This document shows, in pieces, positions 11,810 through 24,148 of a stretch of DNA of 61,613 nucleotides (positions are counted from its first letter, which is position 1; each line of letters starts with the position of its first letter). The notes beneath the pieces are model-generated. The model ran no database searches. It was not told where the DNA came from and worked only from the letters and a program-made list of their open reading frames with translations. The position numbers and the translations under genes were made by a program. This DNA comes from Setomelanomma holmii (Eukaryota; Ascomycota; Dothideomycetes; Pleosporales; Phaeosphaeriaceae), in assembly GCA_010015745.1 (NCBI GenBank), contig ML978241.1, positions 1 to 61,613 of the forward strand. The letters are read 5' to 3'.

Positions 11810-11928
11810 ATGGATTCGGCTTTTGGAGATGTTGGGAGGAATCTGGTGAGGATGAATGAACAAGAAGGGCGCGGATGCCGCATATGTCAAGCATTGACAG
11901 CTTTTGTGCCATTTAGACTTCCCGTCAC

Positions 11929-13398
11929 TTATACAGCTACAGCAAGAGCCTTCTCAAGATCGATGATCGTCATCAATACATCTGAAGCATCCGTCTTGCC
12001 TTCCGAACCGCCCGTAATGCGCAGCGCTCTCTTGTCATTGGGTACTGTGATAGATTAGCCCATTGCTCATGAAGTCTCTGGAAAACTTACCAGCACGAAT
12101 CTCTCTGCCATACGCCCTCCCAGCCACAGTGGGTATGACTCTCCACTGCCCCTCACCCAAGGCTTAATTAATGAAGAGCGAGTTCGAGGTAGAGCGGACA
12201 GCATTATGGTGCCCTTTTCGCCATCTACTGAGGACCAGGTGACGAAGAGGGCGCCTTGATCCTTGCGCCAGACGAGGTGATGATGTCGCGCGTTTGTTCA
12301 GTGCCTGCGTTATCTAGAGACATGCTCATCTTGTGTTGGGGATCCGACGGGCGTTGGTAGAGCTGTTGCGGTTCTCTTGGGATTCGAATGCGATGATCTA
12401 CTGTTTGTTCGGGAGCTATGAGGATATCAGACCTCGTACGCGTCATGTTTTTCGAGGGCAACCTACCTCTGCAGCGCTTGCCGTGCCCATTTGATCGGTG
12501 GTCGTGTTTGATGCTACGGCATCAATCGCAGTATCCCAAGTGTCCCACATATCAACAGTCGACTACTGAGATATCTTCTTGGCATGTCGCCCATCGCGGG
12601 TATCCGATTAGTACACCGTCAAATGATTGTCGCTAGAACCGCATCAGGAGTTATGAACGATCATGCCAACAATCATGACTCAAGCTTACTAAAAGAGCAT
12701 GGACGGGGTTCCGGCATCCTTTGAACCAACGGCACGACCTTCCGCTATGCGACGCACGAATTCCCACGTCATACCTTGGTCCCAGGTAGCATAGAGCTCG
12801 ATGTTAGTACTTTTAGCGTTCACTGCGTTAATCACCAGAAGAGTGACACTCGTCTCGCTGCTCCAGGACCCCTTCTACGAACAGTAGATATGGCTCAAGT
12901 AGTCTTCTCCCTGCGACTGTTGACTGCACAGTTCCATGTGGGTACCACGAGAATCCATTGTTAGTCGAGCTGTAAACTTGTAGCGTACTGTTCGTCTGTT
13001 CGACATCATTCCAGACAACGAAGATGGTATTGTTCGGCAAACTCTCCGTGCGCGGGCATGTCAAGTGGTGTGTCGAGTCGTCGGGCTGGTATATTGTCAC
13101 GTTCGCAAAGTGTCTCTACGCTAGTGGGCGTTGGTGTTGGCTCATCATCCGGATCAGATGTCGATGTCGGTATACTAGGACCTCCCGTCGAAGTAGGTCG
13201 GCGAGTTGGAGTCGGTCGTCTGGTTGAATTTGGCCTCTGTGTGGGTGTAGGCTGTCTTTGTGTACTCGTCGGTCGCCACGGCCAGCCGTCGTCCGGATCA
13301 TCATTGTCTGGGTCATCTGGATCATCAGGGTCGTCCCACTGCGCTTTGACAACGAACGCGAAGAGAAGGACGGCAAGAAAGAACAATTGCACGCGCAT
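11929..13398 (-). pseudogene. Secreted BNR/sialidase-like protein relic with Asp-Pro-rich N-terminus
   Basis: The ATG at 13398 starts a signal peptide (MRVQLFFLAVLLFAFVVKAQ) followed by a DDP repeat and a Thr/Pro/Arg-rich linker. The frame is lost near 13115. Downstream pieces in other frames keep the look of a BNR-repeat glycosidase: NNTIFVVWNDVEQTNST, NNGFSWYPHGTV, YATWDQGMTWEFVRRIAEG, ALFVTWSSVDGEKGTIML, and a C-terminal AYGREIRA|VPNDKRALRITGG across a plausible intron. There are several frameshifts and a TAA at 12164-12166. Such proteins bind or cleave extracellular glycans. This copy is not translatable as one protein. Confidence 0.6.
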
Positions 13399-13946
13399 AT
13401 TTGCAACTGTGACGGGCAGACCTGATGGGTAGTTCGCTCGCATTGTGGAATCGGACGCCAGGCCGTAAGTTTTCATGGCGGCTGCGGAACATCGCGTATC
13501 CATAACCTAAGCAAAACTCGTGAACTTAATTGCCGTTGATGAAAGGATTCATTGTTGCCGTTCGTTGTTAGAACAGTGAAAGTGTGTATAGAATGTCGTG
13601 ATGGTGGCTTAATGCAGGTAGAGGCGAATCCAAGAGTGCCGCTTAGTAACCGCTAGCGATTGACCAATGCATCGCGAGCAAAACTGCCGCTCGAGCCCAG
13701 GGCGATGGTTGCAATCGATATTCTCCGATGGTTGATTCGACAACAATTGAAATCAACTCGTTTCGAGGATCGATTGGTTTCGGTTTCTGCATTGATTTCA
13801 TTATGAAGACCATACTGGTGACCAAAGAGCAATTTTTTAGCTCAAGTCTTCTTGTCATCGAGGGCTGGAAAAGAGGTACGGTTGTCACGAATGAGACTAT
13901 GTTGTAGAATGACGCGTCAAATGAAGGAGCCGTCATATCGGCTATT
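13399..13946. other. Gap between two relics
   Basis: A 97-codon minus-strand ORF (13643-13936) has no recognisable motif. Nothing else seen. Confidence 0.35.
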
Positions 13947-15351
13947 TCATTCGACGAGTAGCCCCATGCCCAGACCTTCGAGCCGATCCTTGAGATCTCC
14001 TAAGAACTGACCAGCACGGTCTGGGTGTTTCTTCTCTTCGTTCGCATCGAGCTCTGGGTTGACCTGCCATGGCTGCTGCATCGACCCATACTCGAAGTTC
14101 TGCTGAACGACTTGTTCGGCCAACACAGGTCGCTCTGTACCGCCGATGCAGCTCCAACTTGATGCTCTTTTCACGTTGCCGATGCCCATGTGATGCGACA
14201 CTCCCGGCCAGAGACACAAATCTTGAGTTACAAGGTCTCCCTCATGGTCCAAAATCTCCGCATCTAGGGTCTCAGGCGGCTCATCATGCTCGACCCAGTT
14301 TACTAGCGCTTCAAGCGGGTCTTTAGGAACAGGCCCGATCCCACCTCCACAGTGCTCAACACCAGGTGCGAGAAAGACACGATAGTAATTATCGACCTCG
14401 TAAGCTGCGCCCATGATCGCTTCGACCTTACGCCTATAATTGATCGTGTTCTGAAACGGTATCATCTGATCATTGATACCATGCCAGGTGAGAAGCTTTG
14501 TACCGGAGTCGCGTAGTCTTGAGAGATTGGGATCATCGGTATGGAGTAGACCACCGAATTCGACTTGCGCTGCAACCCATAGTGAATCCAAGGCTGCTTC
14601 GTCCATGGTACCAGGAAAGAGGCCTTCATTCCTCAGAACTACTTTCTGCAACCAGCTTGCAGCAATGGCGAAAGGGTTCGATCTACGCGTGCCATCTGTG
14701 GCAAGCGTAATGTTTGCCAGCGTTGTCATGGGCACTCCCCATGCTAAGCCCGGAAATTTGTTATGCTTCGAGGAGCCAACGGGACCATCATGGATGTCTT
14801 GTACGACTTGCGCCATCTCTTTCACGTCGCGTCCATCGCAAGCGAACTTTACACCTACCAAACTCGATGGCGACCAATGACAGGCTTCAGGCTCGTGGAG
14901 AACGCCTGGTTTTACACTATTGTCAAGCTCGCAAGCCTTGATGGCCTCAGCTCGGAAGAAGTCGAGCTCGCAGTTCGAGAGATACATGTTAGCCTTCTTC
15001 ATGACTTGCTGAGGCCACAGTTCGCCCATGAGGAGGTTGACAAAATTGATAGCTGGTGCGTTCGCCAACACACCATCGAGCAATTCTGGAAACTTCTGGG
15101 CGATGTAGTAACCCTGACGTCCCATAAACATGAGAAAACAAGATCAACAATTGTCTGTGCCTTCCTGCCTGAAATAACTCACCGCCAGTTGAACAGCCAT
15201 TCCAATACGAGTGATGCGCGTCTTTCCTGTAGTATTGCCATACGATGCTCTTGCCCACAGCGATCTGATCTACCAGGCTTCTCGAAGCAAAGTTGTGGAG
15301 CAAGCCACACGCTACCTCGCGTCTCGTTCCAGATCGAGCACTACGGTGCAT
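13947..15351 (-). pseudogene. Tannase/feruloyl esterase family, 5' truncated with lost splice acceptor
   Basis: The main frame (15121-13947, about 391 codons) has the C-terminal two thirds of a tannase-family esterase: GYYIAQKFPELLDGVLANAP, WHGINDQMIP with the acid Asp, and APGVEHCGGGIG with the His. The nucleophile motif is split. SYWNGCSTGG lies in a short upstream exon ending at 15183 with a perfect GTGAGT donor. The matching acceptor, required by frame at 15122-15123, reads GG instead of AG. Upstream of ASRSLVDQIAVGKS there is no further homologous sequence and no signal peptide, so about 150-200 residues are missing. If transcribed it would miss its start and mis-splice. Confidence 0.7.
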
Positions 15352-16951
15352 TTCTTCAGAGCTGGACAGTATCCATGAAGCATCACTTTATTAACCTACC
15401 AGAAAATCTCGTGATAATAGCTATTGTATGTAATTGTACAGCCTCATCTTTGTGGGTGGGCAAATAGTGTTGGGGTGGGTCGCTTCACCGAGCGGGTCGC
15501 TTCGGCGATCGGCACTGTATGTCATCAATCGAGCAATTCTTTCCATTTTTACAAAGTACGGCTTTCCTGCTGTGCCTCACCCAAACGCATAATCTCCAAC
15601 ATCCCCCCTCGTTCGAGCTTAGGTGCGACAAATTTCTTCATCAATGACATCTCTGCTCCATATCGTTGCAATTCACCTATATATTCTTTGGCCACGTCAC
15701 GGATGACATAATTCAGACCTCGTCACAGCACACCTTGTGCAGAAGACCGTCACCTGAGGTGATATCGAGCCAGTTGTGATCTCCTGATATCGCACACATA
15801 CATCGGAGTCGGTGCTGCAGCGCACCTTTCGCGGATATTGCGCGGCGTTGCTTCGATGGCGGCGAACGGTAGCCTTCAGATGTCATCTAATTGCGAGGAC
15901 AGAGAGCATGGACGTGCTAGGAATCCCGATATACGTCCTCGAATACGTCAGATATGCATCGAAATTGAACGCGATTGTATGTTGAAGACGGTTGAGGCGT
16001 GCGGGAAGGCGAGCCTCCCGCGGCTGAGGTTCCACATCGACAGGGGCAGTCCAGAGCGGCCACGGATACTCTCGTTTGACGCAGGTTCGCGACGCCTTGG
16101 CAAATCCTTTCGCTCTCGGGTTTGATCTTCAATACGCTACTGTGTACGCATTGTCTCGAGCTTGAGAGATTCGCCGCATGCCAACACACGATGAGCGTGC
16201 AAGCACAAATCATGGTTTGTTTCCCATGGACAATGAGCAATTAGCAACTATGCCTCAGCATCGAGCGTATACCATCCCTCAAGAGCTTGAAGTAGCTGAA
16301 AAGTAATCTACCAGGGTGGATATGGTTGCAAAGCACGCGAATGTCCAGTCGCATCGCTAACAAAGTCCCAGCGATCCCTGGTCATGCATGTCAGCGACGC
16401 CACTCCTTGGACTAGCATGATAGATGAAGACGGCGCTTAGATCGCCCTAAGATTAGATGCATGATGCACAAACGTGATCAATCTATGCGCTTACCATTGC
16501 ACAACAGCGAGGTTCCTTCGAATGCCGTCGCATGGTTTGCTGATAGCCGATTAGGCTTTTAGGCTAACCTCACTCAGTCGCGGTCCGAAGAATATAAAGG
16601 TATCTCGATATGGATATCGCTGTGAGCTTCGACGAGGATATCTCACTGAGCTATTCTAGGGATAGTACGCCTAGTTCGATCTTGTGAAGTTTGTGTCCGC
16701 TGATAGCAGCATCCAGAATCATTGACAAAAGGGGACAGCATCTAGTAAAACATCCCACACCCATCAGCTCCCGCCACTTATTTCCCAATCCACAATCAGA
16801 CTATCATCAACGGACCTTTGTTGTGGCCAGCAGTCATCATGTAAATGGTGCTCCGATGCTTGCCTCCTCGATCTACCCTTCACATTTCCTTTTCTTCTTG
16901 CTTTGTTAGAACTGCTCTGATTCCCTTCCGTCACTGTACCCATAGAAGAAG
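15352..16951. other. Long intergenic region, no gene recognised
   Basis: About 1.6 kb. The longest ORFs (15838-16125 plus, 15917-16240 minus) overlap each other and show no domain, signal peptide or splice context. It includes the presumed promoter of the rhodopsin-like gene. Confidence 0.4.
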
Positions 16952-19033
16952 ATGCATATATCAAAATTATATTTCGAACGATCCCCATTCTCAGACAGTC
17001 AAGATAGATCAAGCAGCATCAGAACGGCGACATGGGCCATGCTTGCGATTCATGCAACCATGTTTGTTGCCAGGCAAGCCATGAAGGCAACCGTGTTTCG
17101 AAAGGTCGCACTCGACGACCTCTTCGCTCTATCTGCAACAGTAAGTGAGCCTCTTGCAAGTCCTCGAGCTGCCTGCTGACAAGCAAAGGTCTCCGCGCTC
17201 GGTTTGTCCATCACGACACTAGTTCTAGCCGATGAAGGCCTCGGCGTGCTCGGATACCTCACCATCGAGCGGGCTAAGATTCTTATGAAGGGCTACTACG
17301 CCTCCGAGTTTTTATACCTTTCTTCGATATGCTTTTCCAAGCTTTCGCTCCTCGTACTCCTCCACACTGTCGTCACGCTCCAGCGGCTGCATCGCCGGCT
17401 GGTTCTCGGGCTTGGAGCTGTAATTTCTCTATGGAGTATAGCTTCACTTGTGGCAATCAATTTTCAGTGCGAGTTGCCTTGGCCATGGGAGATGATGACT
17501 TTACGATGCTTCAATACGGTACTGGTCATTCCAGACCGATATGCTACATGCAATTGCTGACTTACCCAGAGGGCGTTCTGGGTCATTTACTGCATCATGG
17601 ACATTTCGACCGAATTGTGCATGGTCATGCTCTCTGTCAACTTAGTGGCGTACTCACGCACTCGGCTCATGCGCAAAGTAGCCGTTGGGGCTTGTTTTGC
17701 TCCTCGCGCTCTCGTCGTTGCGGCTTCGCTAGTTCGTATCATTTGGCTCTACCCGATCACGCCTCATACCTACCCCGAATATCGCTTATGGTTGCCCGCA
17801 ATTCTCACTCAGGTCCACGTCTGTACAAGCATTTCCACGGCATACATACCATACATGATTCCCGTTTTCAGAAGCTTTGATCATGGCCTGCCGCGAACTA
17901 ACTTGTCGAAGAACGCCGACGTGCGAACGGACGACCATGAAAGAGCTAGGTCATCTTCGCTGTGGGCCCGCAGACAGCAAAAGCAAAATGGTACCGGGTC
18001 TTGGAAGTCAGTGGTGGGTAAAACCTTGAAGTATGAACGAGTCTCGCAGAAGTCACCTCATAATTCCACGCCCGGAGCCATGACTCCTTTGACGCCACCT
18101 CACTGCCATCCGCGACCTGGAACGGTGACTTCGTCGTCGGTCACATCAGGACTGTGCATCAGTATTCCGAAATCGAACGATCTTCAACCGCATGTCGCAG
18201 ATGTTGTCAGACCTCAGACTGCCAGCTCATTCGAATTGTCGCCTTCTTGTACATCGTCTGTTCCACTTCTGTCCATGCAGACTTTTGATCGCTTCAAGAA
18301 AAGCCCAACATCGCCACTCCAGACGCATAATCCTCGGCCATCAACATCAAACTCATGTTACCCCAGTCAAGCCACGTCGCCCGCTAGTGAAGCCCCTCCG
18401 GCACGCTTCTCTCTATTCCCAGCACATGCATCGAGTAATATGCGGTCTTCGCCCGACCTATTACAAACCTACTTCACGTCGGCTTCGACTCCTCCCATCA
18501 GAGCTCTGCAGGCACAAACAGCTAATAACACCCTCGGCCTAACAACACCTCGTCGGCCGAAGGTTGACATACCAGCCAACGTGCAGCAGATGCGTCCAGT
18601 CAGCGCCGCACAACCACCAAATTCCAACACCGTGCCACTTTCAACGTCCCTACCTTCAACCATGAAATCGCTAGGCTTAAGGGTTCGGCATTCTTCTGTA
18701 CAGGACCTGACCTCGCCCATGGGCGCAGCTATCAACCAGTACTTCGATTCAGCAATACCCGAAGTCTCACCATCACAGCCGATGTCGGTAGCCGTACCTA
18801 CTAGCGCACGAGGCCAGCACAATCAACAGGTAGCTTCGCCCTCGAACTCCTTTTGCACGCCATTACTGCCGCCGACTGCTCTGTTGCCAACACTGCCGCG
18901 CGAGGTGCTTCGATCCAATCTGTACCTTCAGCGCAACTCGATCGAAGTGAAAAGGTTATCACGATCGCATAGGATGCTACAGCTGCAGAACAAGCCGAGT
19001 AGTCTACGGCTTGTCAGGCACGATCTGTGTTAA
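16952..19033 (+). CDS. Fungal rhodopsin-domain integral membrane protein with long cytoplasmic tail
   Basis: Three exons (16952-17140, 17189-17518, 17570-19033) with introns of 48 and 51 nt, all in phase 0, give 660 residues. The first 300 or so residues hold about seven hydrophobic segments with the layout of the fungal rhodopsin/PTH11-related family: KVALDDLFALSA before the first splice, YASEFLYLSSICFSKLSLLV, then RAFWVIYCIMDISTELCMVM and LPAILTQVHVCTSISTAYIPY. The remaining 350 residues are Ser/Thr/Pro-rich and probably disordered and cytoplasmic. Members are plasma-membrane proteins of mostly unknown ligand. The start is the first ATG in frame and gives a short N-terminus, so an upstream exon is possible. 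Confidence 0.8.
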
Positions 19034-19531
19034 GTTCATCGTTGTGATTTCATGTTCCCACTTCATCAGCTATTGCCCTGTTCTGTACATCGTCTTTCCT
19101 TAATGTATAAGTGGATTTGGAGTTCTCATCAGATGTATTACCTGGCGCAACATGTCGGCTTAACTGGGCGGGGCTTTCCTTGCCATGCGAATTTAATAAA
19201 TGCCTCACTTTTGCTGCACGTTGTCAAGGCCTCTTTTTTGTTTCCTTCCCAGGCTGTGTCCATCATTAGACAGTATCATGCGGACATCCTTGGTCCTGTG
19301 CTCGCAGCACAATCCTGGAAGAATCAGTTTGAAGCTCTCGCAAATGCACAAAGCCATTCCTGATAATTGCGTTCTGGCAATTATGTCCTCGAGCAAACAG
19401 CTGATCAGGCGACAGTAAATGGAGGTGGTCCAAGGCCCTGAGAACTCCGTTCGCCAGGTGCATACAATTGCAGATTGCTTGATGAACTACACCTTGATTA
19501 TCGAACAAGACCGCGATAAAGTCTTGGCTGA
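19034..19531. other. Intergenic, possible remnants
   Basis: Nothing supported. A frame ending near 19528 (LIIEQDRDKVLAE) may be a displaced 5' piece of the pseudogene that follows. Confidence 0.3.
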
Positions 19532-20898
19532 GCCACCGAAGTGTTGGCTATTTCCGACGAACTATTCACGGACTTTGATGAATTATACGTATTGACAGAG
19601 TTCGACAAAGCGTTTCTTCGGACTGAAATGTTTATTGACAAGTTCGTCCGCACACTGCACGCAGAGACAGGGGAGGAACATGCCCGACTTCGCATACTTG
19701 GGTGAGTGAACCAGCATTACAACGGCTCAGGCTATGATTTCATAGCATACTAATGTGGTCATATAGCCTGTTTAGAGCGTTGCGACAGACTCAAGAGTCA
19801 TTAAGCGCAAAAGAAGCGGGGTTGCTGGAGACATCGTCCTCACATGACACCGGATTGCGCCAGCCCAAGCATTATCCCAGGGATCTTCCCCGTTCTCAAG
19901 CCACACTTTGCAAAATAAGCTACGTTCCGGGCTTGAACTGGAAGTATACTGTCTATAAAAATGGCATCAAAGTCCGGTCCGAAAAGGTGCAGAAAGCACA
20001 AGAAAAGGTTAAACGCATCGAAAGCTCGCTATCACTCATCTTTGGACACTACGCCAGAATCGCGTATCCGACTATTTGCGAGGACGCTCTCGCCAAGCTC
20101 CCTCAGGAGCTACGTGACTCAGTATACGCGTTTATCACGGCCCTCAATGTTCATTTCCTGGTTGGGCCCGTCGCGGAGCTCTCCAAGAAGATCCGTCCCG
20201 AATCCTTCCAGAATGTACGAGAAATAGACCTTTGGGACAACGCATGGTATTTGGCGGGCGACTGCGTTGGTGCAAGCATGGCCAAGGAGATTGCGCAAGG
20301 TCTCTGCCCCGACTCGACGTTCCTGCTTACCGGTCCTGCTTTACTTGGGTTACTCATAAGTGAAGACCGTTGGCAGACTGGTGCTATACCCAGAGACCAT
20401 ATTCGACGCATCGAGCTGATAATATCAGAAGGTGACTACACGAACGATCTGCAGCAGCAGGAACTCATCAAGGCTATAGAAAGTCTTGAATGCCCTCAAA
20501 TGCGCTGTCATCAAAGTTACTCTAGAGCTTGAAACCGCCTGGTACGTGCATGGCGGGTGGACCATCCCCCAGATCCAGGATTGACAGAAGCGTAGGCGGA
20601 AAACAACCTCCACAACGTCAGTCGAGGACGACTTCAAACAGGATCTGTTCTGGAGGCTCGCTCCACTTCTTGTTCCAGTAAGCTCTGGTATACTTCAATG
20701 TAAGCATCAAGTTTCAATCAAGTGGATCGTTGGTGAAGATGAGTATGTTCTTTGCGGTCAAGAAATCACCGAGGAACGGATGATTGAAGTTCGGGGGATA
20801 AACGATGATCAGGAGCAAGAGAAGAAGGACAATGACAGAGCTGTCATCGATCTTACCACCATGTGGGAAGCTACCATCTTTATCACGACTGGGAGCTA
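19532..20898 (+). pseudogene. LPxExRDxxY-family copy 1 of 4, broken
   Basis: Exon A (19532-19701) reads SDELFTDFDELYVLTEFDKA and ends at a GTGAGT donor. A 65-nt intron with TACTAAT leads to exon B at 19767, continuing the frame (GLFRALRQTQESL). Exon B has a lysine-rich helical stretch and then LAKLPQELRDSVYAFI, the family signature. Near 20489 one extra base shifts the frame; the original frame resumes as VIKVTLELETAWYVHGGW. It is cut by TGA at 20582-20584 and then stays open to the TAG at 20896-20898. One indel plus one nonsense codon therefore disable an otherwise complete gene. It is paralogous to the loci at 22.5, 25.6 and 27.3 kb. Function is unknown. Confidence 0.55.
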
Positions 20899-21567
20899 GA
20901 TGGGGTGGCTTTTCGTGAGCTTCCATCTCGACAGCAGAAGCATAGATGTTGGTAGAGATACCCAAAAAAGACCATCAGTCCTGACTGTTTACTTGAGCCA
21001 TGCAGAGTATGGCAAGTCTTGGGTCTCACACTTCCTGAGTACTTGCCTGGCTGTTTGCTGTCACTTTCACTTTTGAGGCAGCCCAGGAAACTTTCGCGGA
21101 GATACGGTCTCACCCTTCCATATAAAACTCGCAGCTATCCTTCGTTCATAAAAGGTACACTGATACTGGCCAGCCCCACTTCTTCTCAAGCAACTGCTCA
21201 ACTCGGGGCTTGGATACACGCTCGCGCGATTCATAACCTCAACATAATTCCAACGTGACCTCGAGCAACCGAGATCAACCTCACCACATGTCCGTTGTCA
21301 AAAGTACAGGATCCGAGTCACATCAGGCGGTATCTGTAGGTTCTGCACAGCTAGTCGGAGGCATGTCGGACTTGTCTGCGCAACCGCTATCCAACGTTGT
21401 CGGCTTCACGGATAAATAGGGCAGCACATTGTGCGCGACTGATACGCAAGTGCATCGTCGATTGCGAATGGTTGGGTGGATATGACATGAACAATGCACA
21501 ACCCGTGAATTGTCTACTAATTACCCCTTGCATGCTCACCTAAAGTCTCCGCCAAATTCGCACTATC
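20899..21567. other. Intergenic
   Basis: No feature seen beyond short ORFs. Confidence 0.35.
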
Positions 21568-21762
21568 GTGCTCACACATCTGGACAAGCACCTCATCCCA
21601 GAATTGAAGCTTGCTGATCTTGACGAATTCGATGGTGACAGCATCTTTGACCTTCCAAAAGACTCTGTTGAAACAGAGGCGGGCATACAGGAGCAGCTGG
21701 GAGAGGCGTATCCCGACGATGACGTATCTCGCTTTCGGCAGCTTGCTTGCAATGTGCAGTAG
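21568..21762 (+). other. Short acidic ORF, possible exon remnant
   Basis: Sixty-four codons (MLTHLDKHLIPELKLADLDE and onward) with strongly acidic, coding-like composition. The frame is open upstream to about 21545. It stands alone in a 1.5-kb stretch between family copies 1 and 2. No domain was recognised; it could be an exon of a lost family copy. Confidence 0.25.
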
Positions 21763-22455
21763 GCTAGACTCTTAAGACGAGAATATGTGTCAGCCGGAAT
21801 AGATCGGGAGGATGGAGTCAAGCAGTAGAGCCCTCCACTCTCGACGCTATTGTAGTTAGCAAGTATCAAATGACCGTCTTGTTTCGAATGATTGCTCCTG
21901 TGCGTGAATATATATGTCGTAGTGGATAGCTGTGAGACACTCAAAATTGTACTGCAACGACGGATGAAAGTCAGCTCAGCAAGGAGTCAGGATTGATCTA
22001 CCATACCTTCCGGTCTTGGCTGGGAGATAGCCGAAGGAGTTCAGAAATTGTACAAAAGATTGGCGATGAGCAAGAGAGGTAATGAAAAAATTTCAAGCAT
22101 AAGCATTAGGCGTGCGTTATGGCCTCTGAGCTGCGTGTAAACTCAACCAGTAATCTAGAGAGAAACATCGCGACGTTTCATGGAAGACGCGGAGATGCGG
22201 TACGTTGTCCGTTGATATCACCCCAGACTGACAGCGTCATCGATGGACGGTACTGACGAGTGATAGATATGTATAGCGCGGAAGACTGTTAGCTCAAGGT
22301 TCGTGACGCGAAAAGGCGCAACCTCCTATATTAGGGCGGCGGGCGGCGGTGAAGGTTAAAGCACGTGCCAGGTGCGGCATGTTCAGGCGCAGCACGTCCA
22401 GCCAGGCAGCCGGCACCCCAGCGCATTTGGCGAGAGCGCACCGCCCGTTCCTGTC
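21763..22455. other. Intergenic
   Basis: No supported feature. Confidence 0.35.
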
Positions 22456-23564
22456 ATGTCATCTCAACCCCAACACGACGCGTCAACAATTGCAGATTCC
22501 CTCGATCTTACATACATTACAAACATCCGCTGGCAAAATCGAACTTCAATTGGCCTGCGGTTCCAAGATGGGACGGCGAAACCTACATCTCCTGCGATGC
22601 AAGGCTTTAGAGTGAGCAAGCCTGTCACGCTTGATACCGAGCGAGTCACTGAAGCTTTTGTAGATACATTGAAGAAAGCAGGGTGGTAGAGAGAACAATC
22701 GAAGAAACGAGAGTCAAGGCATTTCAGAATGGGAGCACCAAATCGGAGCAGGTGAACAGCCTGAGCGCGCAGAAGGAGGTGATCGACGATCGCACCCGAG
22801 AGATCTTGACGCCGTATGCGCAGGTCACCTGTCAACACTTCAGTAAAAAGATGCTAAATATGCTGCCTCGAGAGCTGCGCGATGTGGTATACGAGTATCT
22901 TCTCACGCCGGACTATGTGTGGGTTGGGACCGAGTATCTCACCAACTCCGGTCCGCCTTGCGAAAACGACCGAGACGTGCACTTCTGGGATCTGGAGTAC
23001 GTAGATGAGATGATGCGAGCCGATTTGGTGCAGATGTAGTATCGAAGATCGCTCTTCTACCTCTGGAATCGGGCCAAGAACAACGAAATCATCGAGCGCT
23101 TCCTGACCAGTGATCGCTGGGGTCTTGGTCTGAAGCCTCACGAACATATCTCCAAAGTGCGTTTCGACCTTGGAGACAGCATCATCCACCACCCTGGGTC
23201 TCGAGTTCACTACCTTGGACGTCGCCGAAGTGAACATTGTCTTCCGCCAAACTATGCCGCAACTCTCACTGCGCCCTTGAAGACGTTCCTCAATTTCGAG
23301 TTCCCAGACCGTGCCCACTTCTTGATTCGCACACATACTCTTGGCGGTCTACAGGAAGGCTGTCTAGCCAGCGACATTTTGCGCGAAACTCTAGGCACTC
23401 TGATAGCTGATTTCAGTACTTTGAGAACGCGTGGTCAGCGATGGCTGGTGCAATGGTGTGAGTTGCCCCATTTAGAATTCACATCCCGCGAGCGCGACCT
23501 TTCGACGGAGTTCTGCACAGCCGCGATTAAGAAGGAGCTATCTCTCCAGAGAACAGCGGGCTGA
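22456..23564 (+). pseudogene. LPREIRDxxY-family copy 2 of 4, broken
   Basis: The ATG at 22456 (MSSQPQHDAST) opens a frame that reads into a helical stretch ending VTEAFVDTLKKAG. At about 22680 the coding frame shifts by one base and continues as VERTIEETRVKAFQNGSTK, then NMLPRELRDVVYEYLL, the family signature. TAG at 23037-23039 interrupts this frame where copy 4 has HYRTSTFIF and copy 2 resumes YRRSLFYLW. The same frame then stays open to 23564 through EIIERFLTSDRWGLGLKPHE, which aligns with LIERFLHKDHMKMGYSPGE of copy 4. A GTGAGC donor at 22612 could mark an intron instead of a frameshift, but no acceptor fits the phase. Confidence 0.55.
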
Positions 23565-24148
23565 GGGGTCGATGATAGCAGAAGAGCACGCCAGGAACAA
23601 CAGTGCATAGACTCGATCGAGATGTAGAGCCGTGATGTACAGCTATAGGTACTCGATGTAGGACAGTTGTGTTCAAGGAGTGTAGCTATATTTTTGGCAG
23701 CGTAAAATGCATAAGCGGTCTCGTGCGGTCAACATCACGAATACATGGAATCACTGATCTTGGCCGTCTAATCGTTTCGGTCCTGCTGCTCATACATACT
23801 GACACGACTCGTTCGATTCATGCCACATCAAAAGCCTTGTTATACGCATCTGTAGTCAGTGGCCGACACCACTTTGTCAGTACGCACTGCTGCTGACAAC
23901 CAATACCTTAGCATCTGACTTTCATCATTTTCAAAAATGAGAACAGACATGAAAGTTGTGCAGAATTACGTACCTCGGGGCTCGGGGCCTATTTGGAAGG
24001 TCGCTCACATCAGTCATGTTCTTAGAGTTATCTAGCGACCGCACTAGTGCAACTGCACAACCATTTTGCCTTCTTCACCTGGGCCTACAATTTCCAATTG
24101 GAAGTTGAAGTTGTGCAATACATCCAACGACCAACAACCACCGTGGAT
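23565..24148. other. Intergenic
   Basis: No supported feature. Confidence 0.35.

Noticed and set aside
4462..15351. Secondary-metabolite gene cluster
   Set aside because: No polyketide synthase, NRPS, terpene cyclase, P450 or pathway regulator is present; the genes are secreted hydrolases and small proteins.
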